A stretch of DNA of 64,000 bases from Thermothelomyces thermophilus ATCC 42464 (taxonomy: Eukaryota; Ascomycota; Sordariomycetes; Sordariales; Chaetomiaceae). The stretch is from positions 1,550,001-1,614,000 of the forward strand of contig NC_016476.1 in the NCBI RefSeq assembly GCF_000226095.1, written 5' to 3'. The notes below the pieces were generated by a model, which made no database searches, was not told the DNA's origin, and saw nothing but the letters and a program-made list of their open reading frames with translations. Shown here piece after piece: positions 9,401 to 20,289 of this stretch. A program made the translations under genes and the position numbers. Positions within the stretch are counted from its first letter, which is position 1, and each line of letters begins with the position of its first letter.

Positions 9401-10661
9401 AGTAGCAAAGCAGGTAGATCTAACAACCCCTTTGAAGTGGAAGGATCCGCCGGGCGGCGAACGTTACCAGATTTTGCGTCCTTATAGGATTTTAAGTGCC
9501 AGAAGAGAGCGTTTCGCGATTCTAGAGTGGTATTATAGAAACTATAGGTACGGCAAGCTAGGTCTATAAGATTAGCTTTATAGTTACGGATAGAAGAAAG
9601 AGGGCTAGTTCTATAGTATTACTTGACGTAGGTATATAATTCGATTTGTAAGCTAAAGGACTTGTGGCACTTGTAGTAGGTAAGCTACGAATCTAGAACG
9701 AGGTACGCGATACTAGTATCGCTACCTAAAGATTTAGATCCTGCTCTAGATTTAGAGGCGCTTTTGGTTAACTACGTGTTAGATTGATCTAACTTGGAGC
9801 CATCGCTAGCTTCTTTAGCAAAGTTGGTATAGTTATGATATTCCTTTTGCTAGCGGTTATCCTTGCCAAATCTGACCTGCTTTTGGCTACGATCGCCCTA
9901 CTTATAGCGATCCTAGTCACGGCGATCCTAGTTGCAGTTACGGTCAAATCTGTAATTACGATCAAACCTACGGTTACGGTTAAATCTACGGTTACGTTCA
10001 AATCTATAGTTATATTAGTCGTATCTTAGAGACTTGTTATATCTATAGCCAAATTGGCGCGGTTAATTAGCGTTATAGCGCGTAGGCTTGTAAGGGCGGT
10101 CTTTAGCCTTTAGGTATTTTAGCTTGCTATCTGTAGATATCTTCTTCTCTAAATAAGGGTAGTAGTTAAGAGCGGCCGCTAGAACGATAGATCGAGACTG
10201 CTTAATATACTATATATAGGTTCTAAGTGAAGAGTATCGCTAGGGAGGATCTAAATACTACTTAACGTAAAGGTCTATAGCTAACTAGACTTAAACTATA
10301 ACGCCTTACTAGTTATCGTTACGTTCGTTAAGTATATATATTAAGCGTACCTAACGAAGCATCTTCTATACGAAGAAACTAAGCGCTTGCTCGTCCTTCG
10401 TAATATCCTTTAGACGTAGGCTGGCTTTATTAAACTTACAGGTAGCAGTTATAGCATCAGGTATAAAGCGCTCCTATAGTCGATCTATAATAGCTCAAAC
10501 ACCCTGTTCACGTAATTATCTATATATAGAGCCGTTTAACTCGTTAGTCTACCAAATAATAGCTAGGCTACCAAGAAGAGTTTAGAAGAAGGATAGAATC
10601 TACGTCTTAACGCTACCATTAGGGTCGCTTTCTAAGAAGGTTTCAATGTAGTTAGCGAAGC
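9401..10661 (-). pseudogene. Gy-C copy 2 gag-pol linker with Cys/His finger-like motifs
   Basis: On the minus strand near 9700-9640 there is a C2H2-like pattern (YYKCHKSF followed by a Tyr where the last His is expected). A second Cys/His-containing segment (RNALFWHLKSYK) lies near 9540-9490. A low-complexity stretch rich in Thr, Val and Arg follows toward 10001. Finger-like units of this kind precede the protease in this Gypsy lineage and presumably bind nucleic acid. The frame is broken by TAG codons. The sequence resumes beyond the Gy-A insertion at 18262. Confidence 0.6.
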
Positions 10662-10666
10662 AATAG
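10662..10666. repeat. Target site duplication AATAG, left copy (Gy-A copy 2)
   Basis: AATAG here matches AATAG at 18257-18261, directly outside both LTRs. The 5-bp size is usual for Ty3/Gypsy integrases. Confidence 0.85.
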
Positions 10667-11114
10667 TATGACGAACCCAACTCAGACTTCTTCTAAAAGG
10701 GTCCAGACGGAGGTAGGTAAAGCGGGACAAGCAGGCAGGTCGTCTAAGGGATTCGGTGAAGCCAAAGGGTTTACAACAACACTTAGAGTTGTCTCTCACA
10801 GTAATCAGCAATGCTTGGTATAAGTACTGTGATTGTAATTGTTACCACTGGCGAACTCCTAGAGTCTACCATAACGAGTGACTAGCTAGCTATATATATA
10901 CAATAGTCTATCCTTCTTTAATAGTTATTACTAGTATCACTTCTCCTTTCACTTCATGATTTTACGTTATCGACGGTGATATGTTATTATTACTAGTGAA
11001 GACCTTAGTCTTGGCGGTGATAATCTTCTGATTGGTCCGTCAAGTGATTAGCTATCGGAATGTCCCGTGTCCTAGCTACAGCCTACCAGGCCGCCTATAT
11101 GCTTATCTGTGACA
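10667..11114 (-). repeat. Gy-A copy 2 3' LTR (448 bp)
   Basis: The repeat runs TATGACGAACCC to GTGACA on the plus strand; the outer CA has become TA in element sense. It holds the TATA stretch near 10890-10902 and the conserved ATTGTTACCACT (10838-10849), the reverse complement of the self-primer. The half distal to that signal (U3) is specific to this subfamily. Confidence 0.88.
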
Positions 11115-11241
11115 CGATGCCCCTCCTTTAAGGCTTTCGACCTAAAAGCCCTCTTAGGTCGTTTTAAATAGCACTAACAACCCTTTGCTTATAAGTACTA
11201 TATTCTCCCTGTTTCTATATCGTGGTCGCTATGCTAATAAA

Positions 11242-11895
11242 ATGCCGATAGAGAAATGGAAGTCGCATTCTACACGTTACCGTGCTTCCCTTGCTTAGAA
11301 CATCGCTGAGAACGGTTTTGTTGTTATACCTTGCTCTTGATACGCGTCGTAAGGCCTTATCTGTAAAATGATTACGCGTATAAAGCGTTACGAGGCCTGT
11401 ATTCGTTAGGGTCATTCTTACGATGGCTCTAGTATCCTGCTTTCTTCCTGTAAGCTTGTCTCCTCTTTTTTTTTTTTTTTTTTTTTACTATGATTCCTAA
11501 TGTTTATTCTAATAGATCGTATTCTTTAGGAGTAGCATCGTATTAAAGATGCTAAACGTTATACCGAACTTAAGCTAGATAAATCCTAACGCCGTTTAAA
11601 AGAGGCCTAGTATAAGTTATCTAAAAAGCTTATATAGCTCTAGCGTCTTTATCAGCAGAAGGAGTTTTTAATAGAGAAAGGTACTAATATAGTAGCACGT
11701 AGTCTGTCGACCTTAGACGAGTTAGAGGAGGTTAAGCGGCAAGAGACGCCTATTATACCCTCGTCGTAGATTAATGATGCCGTCGATGCTATCGACTAGG
11801 GCGCTGTCTTTGGTTCTGTCCCGGGTTTTCCTTTGGTCGATCCGGATTCTACCGGTAGAACTGTTCCAGTTTCTTAGGGTAGTTCAAATTCTTGA
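11242..11895 (+). pseudogene. Gy-A copy 2 antisense ORF (Zn2Cys6-like, RIP-damaged)
   Basis: This frame is opposite to pol and 218 codons long, in the same place as the ORF at 4151-4747. The cysteine block keeps three Cys, while three have become Tyr (TAC). Allowing Tyr for Cys, the spacing is C-x2-C-x6-C-x8-C-x2-C-x6-C, exactly the Zn2Cys6 consensus. A 21-T run at 11466-11486 is kept in frame. A segment rich in Leu, Lys and Arg follows, and the motif LSTLDELEEV near the C-terminus is shared with copy 3. All internal stops are of the RIP type (TAG, TAA or TGA). The frame ends TGA at 11893-11895. Confidence 0.7.
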
Positions 11896-14800
11896 CTAGT
11901 TTCTATAAGTTGTCTTCTAGTCCGAAATTAAGCCATTTAACTAGGTACTATAGTTCCCTATTAATAATATATAAATCTAGAATTTCTTCGATGTCCTATT
12001 CTTCCTCTTCGTCCTTTGCTTCGATATATATGGCAACCTTAGCGTTCTTTAGTACTAGTTCGAGAAGTGAAATATGAAAAACATCTGTCCGTAGTCGCAT
12101 AGATAATGGTAACGATAGTCGGTAGTTAGATGTCGAAATTCGTTCTTTGATAACAAAGGGTCTGACCTTCTTAAAGTCTAGCTTTATACTTGGTCGTTTG
12201 GTTCGTAAGTTCTATACAATCAAGTAGACTTTGTCTCCCCTCTCTAGGCAAGGTCCCTCGAGCCTGTGTTTGTCGTAGTAGTTCTTTATTCTGGCCTTAA
12301 CAAACTCGAGTTCCTTTTTGAGCTTTTCATATAGTGCGTACATTTGTTCCGCTTTGACTACTACTCTCGGCACTATAACCTCTAGTCCTTGCCTAAGGTC
12401 TGCTTTATATCTGTAGTTTACGAAGAACGGTATAACTTTGGTTGTTTCCGTTAGCGTTATGTTATAAGCGAGTTATACTATTAGTAATAGCATGACTTAG
12501 TCATTTTGCTAGTAGTTAATATAAGAGCAGAGGTACTGCTTAATAACTTGGTTTAGTCGCTCCGTTTGTCTATTAGTCTGTAGGTAATATGCTATTAATA
12601 GCTTGCTATTAACGCCTAATTGTTATATTAACGCTTGCCAGAACTTCGACACGAACTTGGTGTCTCTATTAGTGATCCATTCTTACGGCTAAGCATATAC
12701 TAATGTAACTTGCTAATAGATCACGTCTACTAACTGTTCCGCTGTCTAGGACTCCTTATAGGGAAAGAAGTATGCCCACTTAGTCAGGTAATCTACTATA
12801 GTAAGAATACTATTATAGGTTACTCCTATAACTATGTCCTTAGATTCTAGTAGCTTTATAATAAAGTCTATTATAACTAAACTCTATAGTTTATCAGCTA
12901 TTAGTAGTGGCTAAAGTAGCCTATATAGCTTATATTATGCCGTTTTGCTCTGATTACAGATATCGTAGTTCCGTATGACTTCCTTAACTTGTACCGTCAA
13001 CTATGGAAAGTCGTAGTGTTTCTTGACTTGTGCGACAGTCTTCGTAACTCCTTTGTGTCTTCCGAGTTTCGACTCGTAGAGTTCTCGAATCATCTGTAGC
13101 TGTTGATCTTTGTCGTAGATATACGCTTTGCCTCGGTACCAGAGTTTCCTATCTCTTTCTTCTACTTTGTTAGGTACTAGTAGTCCGGGTGCTACTTGAT
13201 ACTATGCCTTGTTAATCCTTTCTTCTTGAAAGATTATATAGTATTCTAGGAACGAGTTAAGTAGATTATCTTCTACGGGTGTCTGCGTTTCATGATATAG
13301 CGTTCCGTCTATTTGTTCCTTAAATAACGGTAGTATTGTTCCCGTTTGTCCTTCTATATAATCCGTTCGTCGGCTTAAGATATCTGCTTGTACATTCTCT
13401 TTACCCTTCTTATAGCAAATCTTAAAGTTAAATTCTGTAAGGAATTCTGCCTATCGTATTTATCGTCTATTAAGCTCCTTTGTCGTTATAAAGTATTATA
13501 GGTTCTTATAATCTATATATACTTATACTGGTTTAATTGTGCCGCTAAGGTATAGTTACTATTCCTTAAAAGCTTTAATAATTGCAAGTAGTTCCTTGTC
13601 GTAGATTAGATAATTGAGACGTGGTCCGTCGAGCTTCTTTAAAAAGAAGGCTATAGGATATAGCTTTCCTTATCCGTCTCGTTGTCCTAATTGTCCTCCG
13701 ATAGCGTAGTCTAAAGCGTCCGTTTCTACCTCGAATAGCTTCTTAGGGTCTAGTAGTACTAGCACTAGATCTTTAGTAATGGCGTTATAGATCTATATAA
13801 ATGCTTACTTATATTGCTCTTCCCATTAGAATTTAGCATTCTTCTTGGTAAGTTTGTATAAAGGTTGTACGATCGCTCTAAAGTTCCTAATGAACATTTG
13901 GTAGAAGTTTACAAATCTAATGAAGCTTCGTACTTCTATGACTAACGTCGGTCGTAGCCAATTCTTGATAGCTTTAATCTTTGAAGGTTCCATCCGGATT
14001 TATCCTAGGGATATTTCGTATCCTAAAAAGACTATCTTCCTAATATGGAATTTGCTCTTTTCCTTGTTGACTAATAGCTTATATACGTATAGTACATCTA
14101 GCACTACTTTTACATACTTCCGGTGTTTGTCTATTATCTTGGAGAAGATAAGTATGTTGTCGAGATAACATACCGTAAATTTGTCGAGAAAGGGTCGGAT
14201 AGCTTGATCAATTAGGGCTTGGAACATTACTAGCGTATTTGTAAGTCCAAATGGCATGACAAGGTACTTATAGTGGCCATAGGGTATCCTAAAGGCCGTT
14301 TTCTACTCATCGCCTTCTTTGATCCGTATATAGTTATAGGCCGATAGCAAGTCAAGACGTGTAAAATATTAGGCTCCTACTAACTGATCTCGGAGCCGTA
14401 AGATTAGCGGTAACAGGTATTAATTTTTCATAGTCTATTTGTTAAGTTGCTAATAGTCGACGTATAACTATAGCTTTCTATCTTTCTTAGGCATAAACAG
14501 GATTAGGTAGCTTACTAGCAATATTGACAGGCAGATATGTCCTCTTCGAAGGTTCTCCTCTAAATATCGCTTAAGTTCTTCATTCTATATCTGGCTCATA
14601 TAGTAAATCTTAAAGAACTTTAGTCATGCTCCTTCCTTAAGCTTAATCTCGTAATCCTATAGGCTATATTCTAGTAGTCCTTCTAGATGTTTCGGTTCGA
14701 ATGCTAGGTGTCCTTTATATTCCTTCGGTACTTCCCTAGTCTTGTCTCGTCTTTTGGTTTTCTAGTAATATACGAACTTAGTTCCGTCTATAGTAATACT

Positions 14801-15550
14801 AGCGATTTCTCCTATCTCAACCTACTACTCTAATTGCAGTGCTCCGCATTCGTTAACGGAGAGAATAGCTATCGGCGATTTAGCTCGTTCCTCCTGTCGC
14901 GATATCGATATCGTTATGCCGCCTCTTCTAGAGTCCGTAGTAGTCTGCCTACCACTGTCTGTCTCTTGCGGTAGATCTGTAGGATATGCCTTTCCTTAAG
15001 CATCGTCTACTCGTGATCCTTACGTACTCCCTATCTTGCTAGTTAAATATAACTCCGTTTAGGGTCATAGGTAGCTACCATTCTTCTAGCTAATGTCCGG
15101 GTCATAGTCTTTATACTATAGTAACCTTAATATTATATCTTCATCATTACCTATGTCTACGATGCTAAATATGACTACTATAGTCTTTCCTACTATAGTA
15201 ATATCAATTGGTTCGGTCTCCTTATATACCTATTATGTCGGAAATGGCCCTTTGACTATGCCATGCTTCTACTTCATTCTCTAGGGTATCCGTAGCTGAT
15301 TTACAAGTATCGGCAAAATCAGATTTATCTTTGCTCTACTGTCTACTAGTACAAGCATTTCGTGCTATTTCCACTATGCTATTATCTATAATCGCTTATC
15401 TTGCTACCGTCGTCTAAAGATTATAGCGATTTCCCATGTTTCTGCTGGGAGGTCTTGATATAGTGGTCTCTTATACTAGTCCCTCCTATACTACGCTACT
15501 ACTTACCACTACGTAGGCGTTAATGGTTTCTAGGCCCCTCGAAGGGCCCT
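11861..15550 (-). pseudogene. Gy-A copy 2 pol (protease, RT, RNase H, integrase, chromodomain)
   Basis: The stretch is collinear with copy 1 in reverse: protease about 15340-15090, RT about 14480-13900 (YLDN at 14167-14156), RNase H about 13770-13430, integrase about 13130-12200 and chromodomain about 12077-11895. The longest open piece, 14257-14000, covers the RT block MPFGLTN through the active site. The second catalytic Asp is Asn, as in copies 1 and 3. Numerous TAG codons make it a pseudogene. Confidence 0.9.
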
Positions 15551-17742
15551 AACCTGTTTCCTAGGTCAGTGCTAACCTCTTTGGTTGTTTGGCTAATAGC
15601 GGCTTCGTTAATTGTGCTTATTTCTATAAGCCATTAAGTGCTTATAGCTTCCTACTATTAGGTCCGTTCTGCTTTCCATCGTATATACTATAGCTTCGTC
15701 TAAAGCTCCCGAATTTGCAATTTCTTTTCTTCCATATAATAAAGGTAATCGTTGCTCTAGCATAAGTCCTATATATCTCGTCCGGTTCCGTAGTACCTAG
15801 GCTAGGCTCGTCTTAGAACTATTGTAATACTTTCTAAATTATAGGCTTTGATCTTCTAGAGCAATTCGGCCGCTCTATTTCCTATATCATAGACCCATTC
15901 CACAGGGTATAAGCTTCCGTCCTCATTTCCTTGTCAGGTCGGCCAGTGATTGTTTTCGAATTTGTCGTGGAAGTGGTATCGGCATTTGTATGCTATATAC
16001 TAGAACTAGGGCACTTGCGTATGTGCCTCGTGTCGAGGGTACAGTCACGTAGCATTACCTAGGAGGTATTGGAATTCTTTCCTAAATCCTTCCCATTATA
16101 TATAGACTATAGGTACTCTAGTGCTAATATAGGAGTGTTTCTTCTAGTAGCTTTCCTATATATACTCGTCTGTTCCGTGGTTTGTGTGTATAAACTAGTA
16201 TTCTAGGTTCCGTACGTCATTGCTAAGTTATTAGCCGTCAAGATACTCGATATAGCTATCAGGCCTATCGTATGTCATAGGCTATTCTCCTTTAATAGTT
16301 TCTATAATATATTAGAGTTCCCTCATTTCGTCCCTCATTCTATCGCTTTACTAGGCAAGTCGAATTAAGCGCCTATCCCATTTATATAGTTCTATATTAA
16401 GCTAAAAAACTTCGTTATAATACCATTCGATTTGTTCCTAGAGGAATAGAACATTAGGTCTAGGTCTTTCGATTCCTTGGGTGTCGGTTATCTACGATCT
16501 ATCCTGCCTCTATATGACCGTGAAACCCCACTGCCTCAAGACTAGGAGAATCGAAGCTAGCGGTACATATTCTCCTACTATGTCCTATTCGGCAAGACTT
16601 ATCTCTAGGTCTATAATGACTAGTTCGGAGTACGGTGCTTGTTTGTCTTTACTATTGTTGTTATATCTGAGACTATCTGTGTTACTACCCCTGTCTTTGT
16701 AGCTTGTAGCTACTACTTCGATAACGTCCTTGGTAGTTTTGTCAATAGTCGTAATTTCCTTTCTAGGGACTATCTTTTACTCTTTCTTTAGGCTATAACA
16801 TTCTTGTTTATAGTGCCCTTTCTTTCTGTAGTTATAATAGGTAACATTAGACTTGTCTTTAGTCATCTTCTTCTAGTCCTGCTTCTATGTTATGTCTATA
16901 TCTATAGCTCTAGGGTATATCCTATATAAGGTACTAACGTATGCTTGCTTTTTCTTGTCGTTGGCCTTAACTATGGTTCCGTTTATTCAACCTCATTTCT
17001 ACTACTCTTGTATATAGAGTCGATCATCGATTCTAATAGCCTATATAATGTATTTATCTAGGGTCTTAGGCCGATTATACTTATATAGCTTATCCTTAAC
17101 CTTTTCCTTTAAGCCGTTATAGAACAATTATATTAATGCCTTGTCGTTAAGCTAAGACTTAAGCATGTCCTATCTAAACTATATAGTATAAGAGGCTACT
17201 AACTTAGTCTGTCAGAGATTAGCAAGTCTTTCTTACGTATAAATCTTCTCGTCCTTATCGCTAAAAACCTTTCAAAGCTCTTCTTCGAAACGGTTATAAG
17301 ATTAGAAGACTGCCTACGTAAATACGTCTCGGTCGTCTTCGTCTTCCTTAGTGAGATAGTCATTCTACGTCGGCTCGAACTATCTAAGTACCTTACCCTC
17401 TAGTCTCGTAGCTATATAAAGGACTTTGCCTTTTTCGTCTAGAAACTTGTCATTATTAAGCTAGAAGTAGGATCGGAGATTTATTAAGAATCTTACAAGA
17501 TCCTCCTTAGTTCCTCTGTATTTGCCAGGTAGTTTAATCTTAATATGCTTTACTTTGGTGCCTTCAAGTGCCTTGATTTTGGTGTAGGCCTCGTTAACTA
17601 ACTTCTACAAGTACTTTTCGCGGTTCTCAAGTTCCTTAATTCGAGCTTAAGCAGCCTTGTCTCTCTAGTCCAACTCCTAGATCCGCTACTAGAGTTAATC
17701 AAGCTAGGCAAGCAATTATTCGGCCATAACGTCGGTAGCCAT
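15515..17742 (-). pseudogene. Gy-A copy 2 gag with CCHC zinc knuckle
   Basis: A frame beginning MATDVMAE at 17742 carries a charged, heptad-rich N-terminus, then a Retrotrans_gag-like capsid segment (KLPGKYRGTKEDLVRFL, about 17545-17490), and near 16840-16800 a zinc knuckle. In the knuckle the first two Cys have become Tyr or Asn-flanked Tyr, while GH and the last Cys remain (RKKGHYKQEC). Gag would form the particle and bind element RNA. Stops are nearly all TAG. In copy 1 the end of gag overlaps pol by about 30 nt in another frame. Confidence 0.82.
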
Positions 17743-17808
17743 GTCGGTGTCGAGGTCGAAGTCACCTCTGTTCTAAACTATAATAGAACAAAGGGAGTAG
17801 TAACAACG

Positions 17809-18256
17809 TATAACAAACCTAACTCAGACTTCTTCTAAAAGGGTCCAGACGGAGGTAGGTAAAGCGGGATAAGCAGGTAGGTCGTCTAAGGGATTTGGTA
17901 AAGCTAAAGGGTTTATAACAACACTTAGAGTTATCTCTTATAGTAATTAGCAATGCTTAGTATAAGTACTGTGATTGTGATTGTTACTACTAGCAAACTC
18001 CTAGAGTCCACTATAACGAGTGACTAGCTAGCTATATATATATAATGGTCTATCCTTCTTTAATAGTTATCACTAGTACTACTTCTCCTTTCACTTCGTG
18101 ATTCTATGTTGTCGACGGTGACATGTTATTATCACTAGTGAAGACCTTAGTCTTGGCGGTGATAATCTTCTGATTGGTCCGTCGAGTGATTGGCTGTCGG
18201 AATGTCCCGTGTCCTAGCTGCAGCCTGCCAGGCCGCCTATGTGCTTATCCGTGACA
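17809..18256 (-). repeat. Gy-A copy 2 5' LTR (448 bp)
   Basis: This is the same length as its partner at 10667-11114. Just inside it (17796-17807) lies a RIP-altered form of the primer-binding complement AGTGGTAACAAT. The outer end GTGACA is followed by the AATAG duplication. Confidence 0.88.
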
Positions 18257-18261
18257 AATAG

Positions 18262-19460
18262 ACGTCGGTAAATACTAGATTCTTGCCGTCGTTAACAATA
18301 CCTAAGGAATATGGGTTAGGGAAAGAAGGATTAAACTAGCTAATATCGTCCCTCTTAATCTTAAAGTCTAAGCGACTCTATATACTTATAGTGGTATTAT
18401 ACGTTAACTCGCGTCTATAACGTCCGTTGCCATTGTCGCCGCTAACGTTGCTACCACTACCGTTACCTCTGCCACCGCTGCCGCCGCTACCGTTGCTAAG
18501 GTATGGGGCGCTACGACGGTGTCTTGGATTCCAGTCTCCTAAAGGTTAGCGACGGTTAGATGGGGCGTCGCCGTCACCAGATCCCGAGGAATCCGGTTCT
18601 CTGCCTCCGTTATTACCAGTTGCGAAGTGTAGGATCTTACGCGAAGACTACGCGCGTTTGGGGCGGCTAAGACTACGACGATAGCCAATTCCCACGCCCT
18701 TAGGAGGTATAGGGAAAGCACCGCTATTACGTCATATGTTTTCTATAATGTTACTAACTTACTAGACTTCTTCTACGATAGCGCTTAGTCTAGTAAGATC
18801 AAAGGAAGATCGCTGACGACTAGGTGATTGATCGTCGTTTTCGCCGTCTTGACTATATATCGTGTCAACTATTTCCTTTATCTATATTCCTATCCGGCCG
18901 AGCGCGTTTCTATACTATGACGTATATATTTCTAGATCATTGATATAGTCAAATATCGGATCTATCATTACTAGTATATCCTTCTCTAGGCGGCCGTAGA
19001 GTCAATCTTTAACTCCCTTTAGGTGGCTTACAAAGCTACGATCTATCCTGACTATACTTTTCTCAAGTTGCTATAATAGTTTATAGATGGCTCCTTTAGT
19101 CTTGTTAGAAAAGCGGTCGGTTTGTTCCTTTAACTAGTTAAATCGAAGATCTATTTTGCTATTTAGCTAGCTTATCGTCTCCTTGTTAGCGCCGAAATTG
19201 TCAGGTTTGGCTTGATATAGCTTGTAGTCGTTAGCAAATCCGAGTAGCGATTCTAGCTCCTACGGAGGTTCTTCTTAAGGTTGGTCGTTAGGATCTAATA
19301 CCTGCGCTTACGGTGTATAAGGCATCTTGTCGCGCCTTTGTAGTATGCTCTTAGCAAAGTCAGACAGTTCCTTATATGATAGCTTTTTAGAAGGGGAATT
19401 TAAAGGATAAGGAGGGGGGCCAGGAGGGTCCTCTATAGAAAAGGATCCTAGGGTTGACAT
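18262..19460 (-). pseudogene. Gy-C copy 2 gag, N-terminal part
   Basis: Starting at ATG 19460, the frame reads MSTLGSFSIEDPPGPPPYP and continues with a Leu/Lys-rich region containing KLSYKELSDFAKSIL. A long segment with probable helices follows, then a Ser/Gly/Arg-rich stretch (18721-18440, about 60 codons open). Stops are TAG, from Gln or Trp. The start is chosen because the leader and LTR follow directly and the same start region is present at 5369 in copy 1. The frame resumes beyond Gy-A copy 2 at 10661. Confidence 0.7.
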
Positions 19461-19664
19461 AGGATTCGCCTAGCCACCGGTTACTAAGTCGCCGGGGTCA
19501 AACGAAGATAGGGTTAATAGTTGTAACAGAATTGCCTAGTTCGGTTACCAAGTCACCGAAACAGAGCGTAACTATCGCGAAAGTGGTACTAGGCTGTTCG
19601 TTAACGCGAAACGAATCTAGTACTGATGGTTTTAGATGGTTGGAGCAGAGTTTCTGCTACTATT
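19461..19664 (-). other. Gy-C copy 2 5' leader and primer-binding region
   Basis: This 204-bp segment between gag and the LTR is shared with 5370-5643. It contains two copies of a GACTTGGTAACC-type motif. I could not match the bases next to the LTR to a particular tRNA. Confidence 0.5.
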
Positions 19665-19906
19665 TGATGGAAGATGGTCTCTAGTAGATGGAAGATGGTT
19701 CTAATTGATGGAAGGAAAGTTAGTAAGTTGTAAATAGTTCAAAAGATCGATGTCCTCTTCCTACGTATGCTGGCCCTGTGGCTCTAGTATAAGTAGAGGA
19801 TTAGGAACAAAGAACCCTCCGTTTGATAGCCCGTTTGCTAGATCCACAGGTCTTATCTTATCCAGCCTTATATAATGGACGCGTCCGTAGACAACGTACT
19901 ATATCA
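19665..19906 (-). repeat. Gy-C copy 2 5' LTR (242 bp)
   Basis: The LTR runs from TGATGG to TATATCA on the plus strand (TG...CA) and is followed by the CTTCT duplication at 19907-19911. Its partner is the truncated LTR at 6289-6432. An ATG at 19875 opens a plus-strand frame into the Copia sequence by chance. Confidence 0.8.
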
Positions 19907-20243
19907 CTTCTATAAGTCCTTAGATCCTAAACCTCTACCCCCGACATATAGGCAAATCGCTGATAGTTATATATAGGATCTTAAGAAGTTATGTATAGTT
20001 CTTTAGAATGACCTTAAACATGCTAGTGTAGACGATATAGAGGAGTATAAGCTTGATAAGGCTAAACTTACGCGTTTTACGAAGATCGCCTACTCTATAT
20101 ACGATATCTTCTACTAGTTAGGCAAGATTAAAGAGGATCGTAAAGCTCGTATTAGCATGTCTAATGACGTGTCAGGCGTTATATTGTTATCTAGCTAGGA
20201 TAAAGGCAAGGGTAAGGCTATTAATCCTAGTAATGGCCACTAA
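19907..20243 (+). pseudogene. Copia left copy: conserved opposite-strand frame of unknown function
   Basis: The frame reads FYKSLDPKPLPPTYRQIADS and continues for about 112 codons to TAA at 20241-20243, broken by four TAG codons. The same frame is present in the right Copia copy at 62732-63064 with most residues kept. The residues are Lys, Asp and Ile rich with a KDKGKGKA-like tail, and I recognise no family. It lies between the end of pol and the 3' LTR, antisense to Copia. Its original start lay further upstream, across the Gy-C insertion, and the ATG at 19875 belongs to the Gy-C LTR. Confidence 0.5.
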
Positions 20244-20289
20244 TAATAGATAGGGAGTATTAGGCGGTATTTTATTTGGCGAATTTGAC

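Larger units (their letters stand above)
10667..18256 (-). mobile_element. Gy-A copy 2: full-length chromodomain Gypsy element (7590 bp)
   Basis: Two 448-bp LTRs (10667-11114 and 17809-18256) and AATAG duplications define the ends. From right to left it contains LTR, gag with zinc knuckle, protease, RT, RNase H, integrase, chromodomain, the plus-strand antisense ORF, purine tract and LTR. It is inserted in the gag of Gy-C copy 2. Compared with Gy-A copy 1 it carries far more RIP-type changes, so almost no pol stretch longer than 80 codons is open. Confidence 0.93.
6289..19906 (-). mobile_element. Gy-C copy 2: Ty3/Gypsy element lacking integrase, interrupted by Gy-A copy 2
   Basis: The minus-strand element is bounded by CTTCT duplications (6284-6288 and 19907-19911). 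Its order, from right to left, is LTR 19906-19665, leader, gag from 19460, the insertion of Gy-A copy 2 (10667-18256), zinc-finger-like region, protease, RT and RNase H, then abruptly a partial LTR at 6432-6289. The integrase-coding half of pol and about 100 bp of the 3' LTR are missing, with a clean junction near 6432. The RT belongs to a different Gypsy lineage from Gy-A and Gy-B and keeps an intact FIDD motif. No chromodomain is visible. Confidence 0.85.

Noticed and set aside
19875-19906. ATG that would start the Copia opposite-strand frame
   Set aside because: It belongs to the Gy-C LTR, as the CTTCT duplication shows; the same frame in the right Copia copy lacks this start.
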